A model generated the notes under the pieces. The model made no database searches. It had not been told where the DNA came from and saw only the letters and a list, made by a program, of their open reading frames with translations. 44,175 nucleotides of DNA from an uncultured Sporosarcina sp. GTDB taxonomy: Bacteria > Bacillota > Bacilli > Bacillales_A > Planococcaceae. The translations under genes and the position numbers were made by a program. The DNA lies in assembly GCA_947644645.1 (NCBI GenBank), contig CANSAF010000018.1, positions 1 through 44,175 of the forward strand, in the 5' to 3' direction. This document shows positions 1 to 8,462 of this stretch, piece after piece. How positions within the stretch are numbered: the first letter of the stretch is position 1; every line of letters begins with the position of its first letter.

Positions 1-33
1 GGCTGTGGCATAAAGCTTTTGTTTTTTCGTTGT

Positions 34-117
34 CTACTTGACAGGACGCAGTTCATTTTGTGTGTATTTTAATTCTGGCTCTTTAGTTAATCGACCTACT
101 AAACTTACGTTATTCAT
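34..117 (-). pseudogene. ssb: Truncated single-stranded DNA-binding protein (27 codons)
   Basis: The reading frame starts MNNVSLVGRLTKEPELKYTQ, which matches the first OB-fold strand of bacterial SSB (usually M-NxVxLVGRLTKDPELRYT), and stops at a TAG after 27 codons. Full SSB has about 110-170 residues. A good ribosome site (AAAAGGAGAAC) precedes the ATG. The frame beyond the stop, up to the window edge, does not resemble SSB, and neither do the other frames. It is therefore a remnant or a gene cut by rearrangement. It is the last gene of the RecT-zinc-finger-ssb group, a usual set for single-strand DNA handling in mobile elements. Confidence 0.6.
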
Positions 118-189
118 AATGTTCTCCTTTTCCCGTAACTGATTTACAGCCACATCCCTATTTGTCCTCCGTAAAGGGTGACGGATATT

Positions 190-975
190 TTAATTAGCGA
201 AAAACATTTTGTCATTCACGATTGCTTCCTTTTTATGAACACCTTTTATCGCCGTTTGCATTGTATCCATTTTTAGTAAGTGACAAAGAAAAACAACATT
301 GTATACGACTTTATCCATTCCAAAGTCATAGGTTGATAATGATGCTCTCCACGCCGCTCGCGCTATCACAGTTCCTTCTTTAGCCCAGCCAGCACGTTCG
401 TCTTCATCTTTCACGTACTCAGCCAACAGTCGATTGAACAACAAATAAATTTGCGTTTTATGACATGAGTGAATGACATATTGAAGAAGTTCATTTTGAC
501 GTGCTGCTTGATTTTCAATGTGAGCAATCACCATAAACAAGGCAAAGTGTTTTACAAGCCCTTCATGCTCATAATTTTTCCAATCTCTTAAAACCGATTC
601 TTGATTCTTTTTGAAATCGTTACGGTCTTTTCGTTTGTATTCAGCCCATCCGATTAATCGAAGCTGGCGTCCATTCAAACTTTCAGCAGGATGTACAGGT
701 TTTTTCCTTTTACCAAAATACTTTTCGCGTACTTTGTTATAGGCAAGTCCTGATAACTTTGCTTCAAAGTCTAAAACGCCTCCTGAAACGCCACAATACC
801 AACATTTATATACTTGATCTTGGATATTTAACGACAGATAAAACTTGTTTCCTTTTCCCGGCTTAGAATCCTCTTCGCAAAATGTACACTTGCAAAGAGT
901 TTCCTTTTTACCGTGATACCGAGGATTGAACGTAAGTCCATATTCCTCGGCAACTTTTAGAATCTCTGGAAGCAT
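190..975 (-). CDS. Primase-type zinc-finger protein (CHC2/DnaG-like N-terminus)
   Basis: The first 80 residues hold a zinc-ribbon pattern CxCxxC (LCKCTFC), then KCWYCG followed by SGGVLDF. This resembles the CHC2 domain of DnaG-type primases, where a CxxC followed by a GGDxxxF-like motif binds zinc and template DNA. The remaining ~180 residues (basic, helical) show no TOPRIM motif, so catalytic primase activity is not supported. The start is ATG at 975 (GGAG 10 nt upstream) or TTG at 981 (GGAG 4 nt upstream); the TTG overlaps the recT stop codon, so the two genes are translationally coupled. A role in single-strand DNA binding or priming during transfer is inferred from the recT and ssb neighbours. 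Confidence 0.6.
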   Translation of the reverse strand: MLPEILKVAEEYGLTFNPRYHGKKETLCKCTFCEEDSKPGKGNKFYLSLNIQDQVYKCWYCGVSGGVLDFEAKLSGLAYNKVREKYFGKRKKPVHPAESLNGRQLRLIGWAEYKRKDRNDFKKNQESVLRDWKNYEHEGLVKHFALFMVIAHIENQAARQNELLQYVIHSCHKTQIYLLFNRLLAEYVKDEDERAGWAKEGTVIARAAWRASLSTYDFGMDKVVYNVVFLCHLLKMDTMQTAIKGVHKKEAIVNDKMFFAN

Positions 976-977
976 AA

Positions 978-2255
978 TCAAGCACTCCTTTTATCAGCAT
1001 CTCTCAATTTCACGAAAAACGTAAATCCATTTTCAATACGTGTCTGCATTTCAAATTCGCTACCTTCGGAAAGATGCTTCGTTTTCTCAACCGCTTCATG
1101 ACCTTGTGCAAACACCATTGATTGCTTATTATCCGCGATATTTTTCACATACATTTTTGCAAAAGATACGCCAGCTGGTGTTTTACCCGGTTCATACTTT
1201 TCCATGATGAATGTATCGAGCGGTTCAGTAGGCTCGGAAGTCATTTGATTTTCCTGTTGAACAGGCTCTTGAACAGATTCCGATTCAGTTTGAACATTTT
1301 GCTCATCCGTCTGAACATACGAAAACTTTTCAAGAAAATTAAAGCCACTTTCATTTTTAATAACCAAAGACAACTCTTGCCCCATTTGAACACGGCTTAG
1401 AGAGTCAATTGTTTCTTCCTTCTCTTTTACCAAAATAAGACTTACTTCATTGGTCGCTTTGTCCATTACGTTCAATTTTGCAAACGGTACATTTTGTGGA
1501 CTTACGCCTTTTTCAAAACTTTGTAGGATAAATACCCCTTCGACAGTGTTTTCCTTTGGCTTTTGAACAGATGTTGCAGGAGTATGTTGATTCTCTGCGA
1601 CTTCGTTTTGTTTTTGTGGGGCTGGATCAGGCTGCATCGGTACATCCATATTTCCACTATTGCCGTTATTGTTTTCTTCGAGCGATATTTCCTCACGAGT
1701 ATACAAACCACCTAAAGGGAACTGACGACGAAGTACGAAGACTTCAGCTATTTTCTGAATCATAGCGGAGGGCATTTTATCCCAAACATTTTTATTTTTA
1801 TACTTCGAGTTAAGTTCCCCTGAATTCGCTTGAAAGTATTCCAGAAAATCAACGAATACGGCTACGGGTCTAAAACGCTTATGATGCATAACTGCATAAG
1901 CACCAAGTATTGGACCACGCTTTTGACCGAATTCATGCCTTACACTTCCTTCTGAAGGAATGAACTCGAATGTATCACCTTCTCTAACCACGTTAGCGTT
2001 GGGAGGTCCTACATAGCCTTCTTGCGTAGTAGCAACACGGAGCAATCCATCGCGAGTAGTAATGAAAGATGTGTTCGGTCCGTTCTTCGTTTCGTAACGT
2101 TGAAAAACGATGTCGCCAAGCAAAGGATTCAAGCCAAAGGTTTCACAGACTTCAATGAAATGGTTCGCCTCTTCTTCAGTTCCATTTGCTGGCTGAACAA
2201 ACCTATTCCAAATCAACGACTTTTGTTCGTTAGTAAACGTAAGTACTTTTTCCAC
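978..2255 (-). CDS. recT: RecT/Bet-family single-strand annealing protein with duplicated C-terminal domain
   Basis: Residues 1-195 match the phage Bet/RecT family: FGLNPLLGDIVFQRY near 40, SFITTRDGLLRVA near 63-75, YAVMHHKRF near 120, and a C-terminal MIQKIAEVFVLRRQFP. These proteins anneal complementary single strands in homologous recombination. After a Q/N/P-rich linker (about 195-235), two ~72-residue units follow at about 241-312 and 346-417. They share the pattern FI-x2-(F/Y)E-x-G...FAK-x2-V and end G-F-x-F, so they are internal duplicates not found in standard RecT (about 270 residues). Start GTG with AGGAG 9 nt upstream. Two terminator hairpins lie in the leader. A recombination role in ICE circularisation or repair is inferred. 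Confidence 0.8.
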   Translation of the reverse strand: MEKVLTFTNEQKSLIWNRFVQPANGTEEEANHFIEVCETFGLNPLLGDIVFQRYETKNGPNTSFITTRDGLLRVATTQEGYVGPPNANVVREGDTFEFIPSEGSVRHEFGQKRGPILGAYAVMHHKRFRPVAVFVDFLEYFQANSGELNSKYKNKNVWDKMPSAMIQKIAEVFVLRRQFPLGGLYTREEISLEENNNGNSGNMDVPMQPDPAPQKQNEVAENQHTPATSVQKPKENTVEGVFILQSFEKGVSPQNVPFAKLNVMDKATNEVSLILVKEKEETIDSLSRVQMGQELSLVIKNESGFNFLEKFSYVQTDEQNVQTESESVQEPVQQENQMTSEPTEPLDTFIMEKYEPGKTPAGVSFAKMYVKNIADNKQSMVFAQGHEAVEKTKHLSEGSEFEMQTRIENGFTFFVKLRDADKRSA

Positions 2256-2293
2256 TTAAACCATCTCCTTTAATTTTTTTAGAAATAAAAATG

Positions 2294-2321
2294 TCGATTT
2301 CACCTATAAGGGATCAATCGA
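2294..2321 (-). terminator. Terminator-like hairpin in the recT leader
   Basis: TCGATT pairs with AATCGA around an inner CCT/AGG stem, and the minus strand runs into ATTTTTATTT. It lies only 39 bp before the recT start. Its layout (stem, TCA/ATC internal loop, inner stem) copies the stronger hairpin at 2413-2451, so one is a decayed duplicate of the other. It could act as an attenuator of recT. Confidence 0.5.
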
Positions 2322-2412
2322 ATTTTATGTAACCCACTGCAACAGAAAACGAAAGTTGTTTTGTTTTCAGATCATTTCATTGCTACACTCCTGTCAGTTT
2401 TTTTAAAACAAA

Positions 2413-2451
2413 AAAAGCCGATTTCACCCATAGTGGGATCAATCGGCTTTT
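2413..2451. terminator. Bidirectional intrinsic terminator after the three-gene nuclease operon
   Basis: An 11-bp perfect stem AAAAGCCGATT/AATCGGCTTTT encloses an inner CCCA/TGGG stem. Poly-T on the minus strand and TTTTAAAAT on the plus strand make it work in both directions. It separates the ABC-ATPase/nuclease operon from recT. Confidence 0.8.
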
Positions 2452-2821
2452 AAAATATATATCACGCAAATAATGCGTAAGTATCTAGTGTGCATACAGC
2501 AATCTTGGACGTAATACGTCTGCCTAACTTTTCTCAGAGAGAATGAAAATACAAAGGCTAAACATTTGTGTCGAATCTCCTTTAGTGAAAATTAAAAGGT
2601 ATTACGACTTTCACCTGGAAAAATGGTGACGTGAAAACTAATGAAATATATATGTATATTATATCCACTTCCAAAAGCGATAGCAAATGGATTGGATACT
2701 TAGTATAAGCATTCTGATTAACATAGCAAAGCTGATGTTTAAAAAAACTGAATTGAAGTAAAATGAATTAATTTGGTAATCTTTATTTTACAATGTTTTT
2801 GATGCATTATGATTACTGATT
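2452..2821. other. AT-rich non-coding stretch
   Basis: I see no gene, tRNA or repeat here. It lies between the terminator of the nuclease operon and the stop codon of the nuclease gene, and is probably a boundary of the inserted cassette. Confidence 0.4.
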
Positions 2822-4630
2822 TTATCTGTAAGTTGATTTATCGCTCGGCAATGGCTTGTTTCCCGGAATAATTACTACCACAATATTATCGGGGTATGTG
2901 TTTTTCAATTCATATAATGGTTCTATGTGATCTAAATACACCAATTCTCTAAGATCATTGACTGGTTTATCTTTTTCATTTAAATCTAATAAAACGAAAA
3001 CTCCTAATTGATCATATGAGTATACGTATGAATGAACTTGCTCCAGGTATTTATCACGTATACTGGCTTCAGTGATTTTTTGTTTTGTCTTTTTTAATTC
3101 GATTGGAAATGTATAATTATTGATTTTATAAACAATATCAATTCTGCCTCCGTCTGCAAAATTAATTTCTTCCTCCGATGAACCATATGCAATTCCTGAG
3201 TATTGAAAATGCTTAAATAAACTATCTTGAAGATCTTTTTCAGAAGCCGTAGCTCCTTTACCTTTATGCTTTTCAGTATACAAAAAGTTAAACATTTCAT
3301 CTCTTCTATTTCTAACAGTTAATATTAGGTACCTTATTATCTGCTCCATTATTTGCATAAAGATATGAAGCTTTTCATTACTATAGTTTGGAACTTCTTT
3401 CTTAATAGAGCTATACAAACTATTAAAAATTTCTTCTCCTATTTGAAAACCCGTAATAAATTCGTAGTTACTTCCGTGCCTAGCCATTGTATATTCTGCT
3501 ATCACTTCCAAAACATGATCTAAGTCTTGGATATCGTGGGTTGTCTTAAACCTTTTTACTAATTCAGCAACATTCCCTCCCCGAGTAACACTGTCTATTT
3601 TCACACAAGCTTCAATAATTGAATCATTGTCCTTTTTTTTTTCGTCTTTTTTTATTATTTCTAAAAGGTAGCTTAAAAAATTGCTTAATGATTTATCATC
3701 AGAATAACTGGAAATTATAGTGTTTATTCTTATCTCGTAATACGGAAAGTTTTTAAAATATAAATTTTCGAGTATATTTTCATTTACTTGTGATTGTAAT
3801 CTAGAAAGTAAAGTTTGTTGGAATCCACTGCCAGAAAGAGAGACATTCAAAAGCTCGTAGTGGTATTCTGATAATTTCTTAAATTCATTGAAAAAGTCTA
3901 TCCACAGATTGTGATTATTTGTTGATTCATATATACTTTTCAAGTTGTAAAATACTTTATTTAACTTATATTCAATAGCGAGCAGGTTTTGATTATAGTG
4001 ATATGCAGATCTAACAGATAGAAGATTAAATATATTTTCAAAAGAATTATCCATTTCTTTTTCATTTGTTGTGAAAAAGGATTCAATAAACTTACTAACA
4101 TTATAAAAATAATCTGCGTCCGTTCTATTTTCGATTTGTGTTCTTGCATAGTTGAATAACGTAGAACTTCTATTTAACATATCAATAAATTCTGCTTTAT
4201 CATCAGAAGTATTACACTCCAAAAACTTCAATAAACCCAATCTGTAATAAGCCTCCGAAGAAACCTCAGGATTCTGATGTTCTATACAACTTTCTAACTT
4301 TTCACTTACGCACTGATCATCGAAGAACATGGTTAAATATCTTAACGAAGTTATTAATACAAATGGATCTTCTTCATTTTCAATATCTAATAACATGTCG
4401 AGAGTAGAGCCTCTTCTCACTTTATTGATAATGGTTAAAAAAACAAGTGCCTCAATAGTAAGGGTCTTTATATATGCATTATTTTCGTTTTCAAGAACCT
4501 TTCTAAAAAATCGCTTTAATTCTCTTTCTGAAATATGTTCAATATTATCCCGTTCAGTAATCCAATCTTCCATAAAAACAATTTTGTCAGTTGCTTCTTT
4601 GTCGAAGAATTTTTCGTATAAAGTTCCCAT
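2822..4630 (-). CDS. ABC-3C-type effector: helical-repeat protein with C-terminal PD-(D/E)xK nuclease
   Basis: 602 residues. The first ~430 are alpha-helical with HEAT-like character and no membrane segment. The C-terminal ~130 residues carry a restriction-endonuclease fold: an upstream acid in SEKDLQ (near 469), GRIDIVYK with Asp498, a beta strand, then IELKK with Glu511 and Lys513. This D-(x12)-ExK arrangement is the PD-(D/E)xK catalytic core, so it should cut DNA with Mg2+. It is the last gene of a three-gene operon, 21 bp after the ABC ATPase. The layout fits ABC-three-component conflict systems, in which the third protein is the toxic effector and the ATPase and small middle protein act as sensor and regulator. 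Defence against phage or plasmids is inferred. Base composition is AT-richer than the neighbouring transfer genes, suggesting separate acquisition. Confidence 0.65.
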   Translation of the reverse strand: MGTLYEKFFDKEATDKIVFMEDWITERDNIEHISERELKRFFRKVLENENNAYIKTLTIEALVFLTIINKVRRGSTLDMLLDIENEEDPFVLITSLRYLTMFFDDQCVSEKLESCIEHQNPEVSSEAYYRLGLLKFLECNTSDDKAEFIDMLNRSSTLFNYARTQIENRTDADYFYNVSKFIESFFTTNEKEMDNSFENIFNLLSVRSAYHYNQNLLAIEYKLNKVFYNLKSIYESTNNHNLWIDFFNEFKKLSEYHYELLNVSLSGSGFQQTLLSRLQSQVNENILENLYFKNFPYYEIRINTIISSYSDDKSLSNFLSYLLEIIKKDEKKKDNDSIIEACVKIDSVTRGGNVAELVKRFKTTHDIQDLDHVLEVIAEYTMARHGSNYEFITGFQIGEEIFNSLYSSIKKEVPNYSNEKLHIFMQIMEQIIRYLILTVRNRRDEMFNFLYTEKHKGKGATASEKDLQDSLFKHFQYSGIAYGSSEEEINFADGGRIDIVYKINNYTFPIELKKTKQKITEASIRDKYLEQVHSYVYSYDQLGVFVLLDLNEKDKPVNDLRELVYLDHIEPLYELKNTYPDNIVVVIIPGNKPLPSDKSTYR

Positions 4631-4651
4631 CTATTTCACCCTATTTTAAAT

Positions 4652-6640
4652 TTAAAATACGCTTACTCCCGTTTCTCTTGAATCAACTTTTTCAGCTATA
4701 CTTGCATTCTTTAATGGCTCTAAAGCTGTCCCGATTATTATTTGCAAATCATCACCATAGTTTTTTTCAATTTCCTTAAATAGTGATGATAGCCCCTCCA
4801 AATCTTTACTTATTACCTCCTCCTTCCCTGGGGAATCAATAATAAGGAGCCTAGGATGTCGACCAACGGAGAATACAATATCTAATTGAATTAAGCTAAT
4901 GAAAAAAGCTATCTTGGCTCGCAACTGTTCCCCTTCATTTAATTCGCCGAATCTAGTTAACTCACCATTCTGAAGGTATTGAATTTCCAAATTGTCCGTG
5001 ATTACAACGTCTGTGACGCTAACTAATCCAAATGTATGAATTTGTTTTAGTATTAAGGATTTCAAGCTTGATAGTATACTATCACTTTCCTTAATTCTAA
5101 TAACATTTAGTTCTTTAATTGCAGAGTCCAAAACATCGATTTTATCATATAGCTTCTCCGTTGAAGAATCTTCATTCTGTGAATCTAATCGGCTGAGTCG
5201 ATATTCTAATTCTATTTTTTTTTCAATAAGGTTTGATAAGGAATCGATATCTTCTTCAGTAAATTCAATTAAGCTAAGCGACTCTTCAATTTCTAGTAAT
5301 TCACTTTTTTGTAATGCCGCCTCTTTTTCTTTTAATATAATTTCTTGATTTAGTACTTCATATCCTACTTTCAATTTCTTCTGTTGCTCGACTAACTCTG
5401 TTAACTTTGACTCCAAAACTTCTTTTTGATTTTGATTGGTTTCTGATAAGTTATTTTCACAAAGCATACATTTGTGTTCAATCTTTTCAACAGATTTTCT
5501 TTCTGGTACGATTTTTTGTTCGCATCGTGGGCATGCTTTCACTTCCAAATTACTAAAAAACATACCAAAGCTTAATTCTTCTTCCAATCTATTTATTTGT
5601 TTAATAAATTGGTTAATTTGTATTTCCATTTCTTTTTCGTGTGACTTCAGATTTCTTAAATCCTCTTCTGCTTCCTTAATCAGTTCCGCTTGATCATTGT
5701 ATTGTTCTAAGTTAAAACTTTTCAGGAAAGTACTTTTTTGCTTTTGTTTCAGGAAATTGATTTCTTCATTTACTTTATACAGTTCACTTTCGACATTCGA
5801 ATCATTAAATGAATTGTCTTGCGAAATCGAAAGGAAATTTTGTTTCTTCAAGTTGTTTGATAAATGTTCTTTGTAGTGGTTTAAAGAATTAATTGCGGAA
5901 GTTAGTTGAAGGCCAAGTAACATTTCCATTATTTTTTTCTCTTGCCCGCCAAAATCCTGATTTAAAAACAGAACATTGTAATCCTTTGATTCAAGGTAGA
6001 TAGACTTGTAGTAGGTCTTCCAAGTAGTTTGATTTTCTACTAAGTCTATTTTTCTTTTATCGCTACTTGTCCATTTCAAACCATAGTAAGAAAGCTCTTT
6101 AAAGAAAAAGTCTTCCATAGACTCTTTAAAATATTTATCAGTATTGGCCTCAAATTGGATTAAATGTGGCTCAAATGTTTTTTTCTGTTCCCTGTAGGTT
6201 AATAGCTTCTTCAAATTTACTCTATAAAGACCACTAGAAGTTCTTTTTCCTAGTAGATTGATATAAACCGTGTAGGAAACATTTCCAATATTAAACTCAA
6301 GAAAAATTTCATGTAACCAACTTAACACATCTTTTTTTATAGAGTTCTTTTCACCTGTGAGAGCAAACTTGATCACCTTGAAAAGTGAAGATTTCCCTTT
6401 ACTGTTATCGGCGAACAAAACATTAACACCACTATCAAATATTTTTTGATAATTTATTTTTTCACCTGTATTTTTTTGCCCCATAATTTTCATTTGATTT
6501 ATTACTAGTCTTTTTCCAAGAGAGAGTGGGCTATCCTTTTCATAGTCATCTAAAACAACTATTTTTTCAATTTCTTGATATGTTAATTTATCGCCATGTA
6601 TATTATGTAAATGAGAAACAAAATCATCAAAATTAAACAT
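4652..6640 (-). CDS. Rad50/SMC-like ABC ATPase with double-CxxC zinc motif (ABC-3C ATPase)
   Basis: 662 residues. Walker A is NVLFADNSKGKSS at 73-85; the signature helix is ELNEGEQLRAK (about 566-576) and Walker B LLIIDSPGKE about 598-607. Coiled coils at about 285-360 and 405-525 flank a zinc element with CPRC (370-373) and CMLC (391-394), a two-CxxC replacement of the single CxxC hook of Rad50. This split-head architecture is that of SMC/RecN/Rad50 ATPases that sense or clamp DNA. It starts 1 bp into the stop codon of the upstream small gene (TAATG), so both are coupled, and the nuclease gene follows. A DNA-sensing trigger for the nuclease is inferred from ABC-3C systems. Confidence 0.75.
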   Translation of the reverse strand: MFNFDDFVSHLHNIHGDKLTYQEIEKIVVLDDYEKDSPLSLGKRLVINQMKIMGQKNTGEKINYQKIFDSGVNVLFADNSKGKSSLFKVIKFALTGEKNSIKKDVLSWLHEIFLEFNIGNVSYTVYINLLGKRTSSGLYRVNLKKLLTYREQKKTFEPHLIQFEANTDKYFKESMEDFFFKELSYYGLKWTSSDKRKIDLVENQTTWKTYYKSIYLESKDYNVLFLNQDFGGQEKKIMEMLLGLQLTSAINSLNHYKEHLSNNLKKQNFLSISQDNSFNDSNVESELYKVNEEINFLKQKQKSTFLKSFNLEQYNDQAELIKEAEEDLRNLKSHEKEMEIQINQFIKQINRLEEELSFGMFFSNLEVKACPRCEQKIVPERKSVEKIEHKCMLCENNLSETNQNQKEVLESKLTELVEQQKKLKVGYEVLNQEIILKEKEAALQKSELLEIEESLSLIEFTEEDIDSLSNLIEKKIELEYRLSRLDSQNEDSSTEKLYDKIDVLDSAIKELNVIRIKESDSILSSLKSLILKQIHTFGLVSVTDVVITDNLEIQYLQNGELTRFGELNEGEQLRAKIAFFISLIQLDIVFSVGRHPRLLIIDSPGKEEVISKDLEGLSSLFKEIEKNYGDDLQIIIGTALEPLKNASIAEKVDSRETGVSVF

Positions 6641-7293
6641 TAAAGTTCCTCCTCAAATAACTGGAAATATTTCTCCTTAACTTCCTGCTGAATCCCTTTG
6701 ATATATTGATTTATTGGTGTAGTTCTATATTGATCGTATTCATACTGCTTTATTTTTAATTCCGTTCCTGATAAGTTTCCAAAATATTTTTTTATTAACA
6801 ACAATCTTTCTTCGTACCACTTTGCTTGTTGTATATTCGGCAATATTTCTTTTTCAACTTTGTTTATTCCAAAACCACTCAAAAAATATAATTTATCGAA
6901 AACTTTTCCGGTCACACTTCTTCTACTTTCAAATTTAACAAAGCCAACCGTTACTAAAAATAATATTATATGATCAATTTCTTCGTATGCCCCAAAGAAA
7001 TATCTTAACATATCTTCGCGTCTTAACTCCGGTTCATTTGAATTAAATATCGATTTTACATGTCGTTGAATTTGATCTTTACAATATCCCTTTTCTCCCA
7101 CTAAATTTAGCAATTCATATGCTAAATAATCAGGATATCTAATTAGAAAATCTATTTTTTGTATTTTCACTTCGCTCTTAAACACTTTTAAATATTCCGG
7201 GTAAAGTTTAGATGTTCCTTCGATTTCATCAGATAAGAAATAAAAAATCAATAATATTCTTAATTTCTCCCTATAATAACCTCTTTCTTCCAT
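6640..7293 (-). CDS. Small helical 'middle component' of an ABC-3C-like system
   Basis: 217 residues, no signal peptide. The N-terminus (KLRILLIFYFL) followed by KIDFLIRYPDYLAYELL resembles the middle-component families of ABC-three-component systems, where a (K/R)xDFLxRxPxxLA-type motif recurs. Residues 90-130 (REDMLRYFFGAYEEIDHIILFLVTVGFVKF) could form a winged helix. The recognition rests on pattern and gene order, not on a full alignment. It is first in the operon, with a GAGGTGG ribosome site 7 nt before the ATG and translational coupling to the ATPase. It probably bridges ATPase and nuclease. Confidence 0.55.
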   Translation of the reverse strand: MEERGYYREKLRILLIFYFLSDEIEGTSKLYPEYLKVFKSEVKIQKIDFLIRYPDYLAYELLNLVGEKGYCKDQIQRHVKSIFNSNEPELRREDMLRYFFGAYEEIDHIILFLVTVGFVKFESRRSVTGKVFDKLYFLSGFGINKVEKEILPNIQQAKWYEERLLLIKKYFGNLSGTELKIKQYEYDQYRTTPINQYIKGIQQEVKEKYFQLFEEEL

Positions 7294-7656
7294 GTTATAG
7301 CCACCTCGAATTAAGTTAATATCTTCATCTTATCATAATTCGGACTATTAACATATTAGTTATACTAATCCACCTGTGTAATTTGCCCTTAAATAACTTT
7401 TCATTACCATTCCTTTATGCTCATCTTTTTGATTAGCATCTTTATTTTTTAGGTAGATTGTACCCTTAATATAGGGGTTGATTGAAACACATTTAGTTAT
7501 ATTTTGTTTAAGTCAAAGCTTTTAGTATCCGTTAAAAATAATTACCTTCTACACATGAACCAGGTATTTACAATCTAAAGTAGAGATAAATTCTCTCTCA
7601 CTGTTTTGATAACTGAAATAACCCAGCATCATTCCTTCAATGGATATTCAGAGTAC
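7294..7656. other. Intergenic region before the three-gene nuclease operon
   Basis: 363 bp with no gene visible. It should hold the promoter of the nuclease operon: a TATGAT hexamer (minus strand, near 7337-7342) is present but no convincing -35 box at 16-18 bp. No terminator is visible after the 7657 gene. Confidence 0.35.
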
Positions 7657-8397
7657 TCAATCACTGTCTAGTTCCATATTCATCGATATTTTTCCTTCAG
7701 TAACAAACTCGCCCGACTCATCCAGGAAATAGAACAGCTTTCGAAGGTCTCCAATACTCTCTCGTAAATCCACATCTATGGCCACCCTTACCTTTAGTTT
7801 TTTTGCATTTACCTTTATCAGTTGCAAGTGCCTTATAGATTCTGTAATAATGATAAGACGCTCGTTGAAGTGTTTACCGCCCCATTTCAAATACATAAGC
7901 AAATCATTTACATCACCTCGTACCACATACACATAGATTGGCTTTCCATGAAATTGAATTGCACCACTGAATGGTTCTTGTGTCGGCAAAACTTTTGATT
8001 CAGGAAAATGTTGAAACAGTTGGAAAAACAGAAGACGTTTCAAAACATCCTCTATTTTGTATTTGATCCAGTAGTTACTTTCATAACAGTCATTCAGCCC
8101 AGCAATGACTGCTCCATTTATTCCTAGTGAGTAAATCGGTACGATTTTTTTCTCTCTATGGATTTCATGCCGTACTATTTTCTTTTCCGCTGCCATTTGT
8201 TTTAATCGTTTCTTATCCAAAGAAAATAATCGGAAGAGTTGCGCTCCCCCAATTACCCCTACTGCTGCTAATGCCTCCAATGCTTTCCGCTCTTTCAGTG
8301 ATTCTCCGTTGACAAAATCTGAACGTTTTATGTTTGATGGTATTCGTGTCCAATGCAAGCTCCATTCATGAGATAAAGAAAATGGACTGGTTGACAT
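7657..8397 (-). CDS. Winged-helix protein related to replication-relaxation proteins
   Basis: 246 residues. Residues 35-95 form a probable winged helix (KALEALAAVGVIGGAQLFRLF, then a wing near KKIVPIYSLGINGA). Alpha/beta segments follow, with strands IYVYVVRG and RLIIITES. The order of elements resembles the replication-relaxation protein at 15026-16075 (helix-turn-helix, YHRIS/IYSLG strand, then alpha/beta), so it may be a diverged paralogue. Ribosome site AAGGAGGAG lies before the ATG, and a terminator hairpin sits 28 bp upstream of the start. DNA-binding in transfer control is possible, but the function is unknown. Confidence 0.45.
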   Translation of the reverse strand: MSTSPFSLSHEWSLHWTRIPSNIKRSDFVNGESLKERKALEALAAVGVIGGAQLFRLFSLDKKRLKQMAAEKKIVRHEIHREKKIVPIYSLGINGAVIAGLNDCYESNYWIKYKIEDVLKRLLFFQLFQHFPESKVLPTQEPFSGAIQFHGKPIYVYVVRGDVNDLLMYLKWGGKHFNERLIIITESIRHLQLIKVNAKKLKVRVAIDVDLRESIGDLRKLFYFLDESGEFVTEGKISMNMELDSD

Positions 8398-8424
8398 GAA
8401 TTTCTCCTCCTTATATTAGAAATA

Positions 8425-8454
8425 AGGGGTCCAGATCATTTTAACCTGACCCCT
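8425..8454 (-). terminator. Intrinsic terminator between the S1-domain and winged-helix genes
   Basis: Perfect AGGGGTC/GACCCCT stem with a 16-nt loop, followed on the minus strand by TTATTTCTAATA. It lies 28 bp before the start codon of the next gene, so that gene needs read-through or a promoter overlapping the hairpin. Confidence 0.7.
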
Positions 8455-8462
8455 CGATGTTT

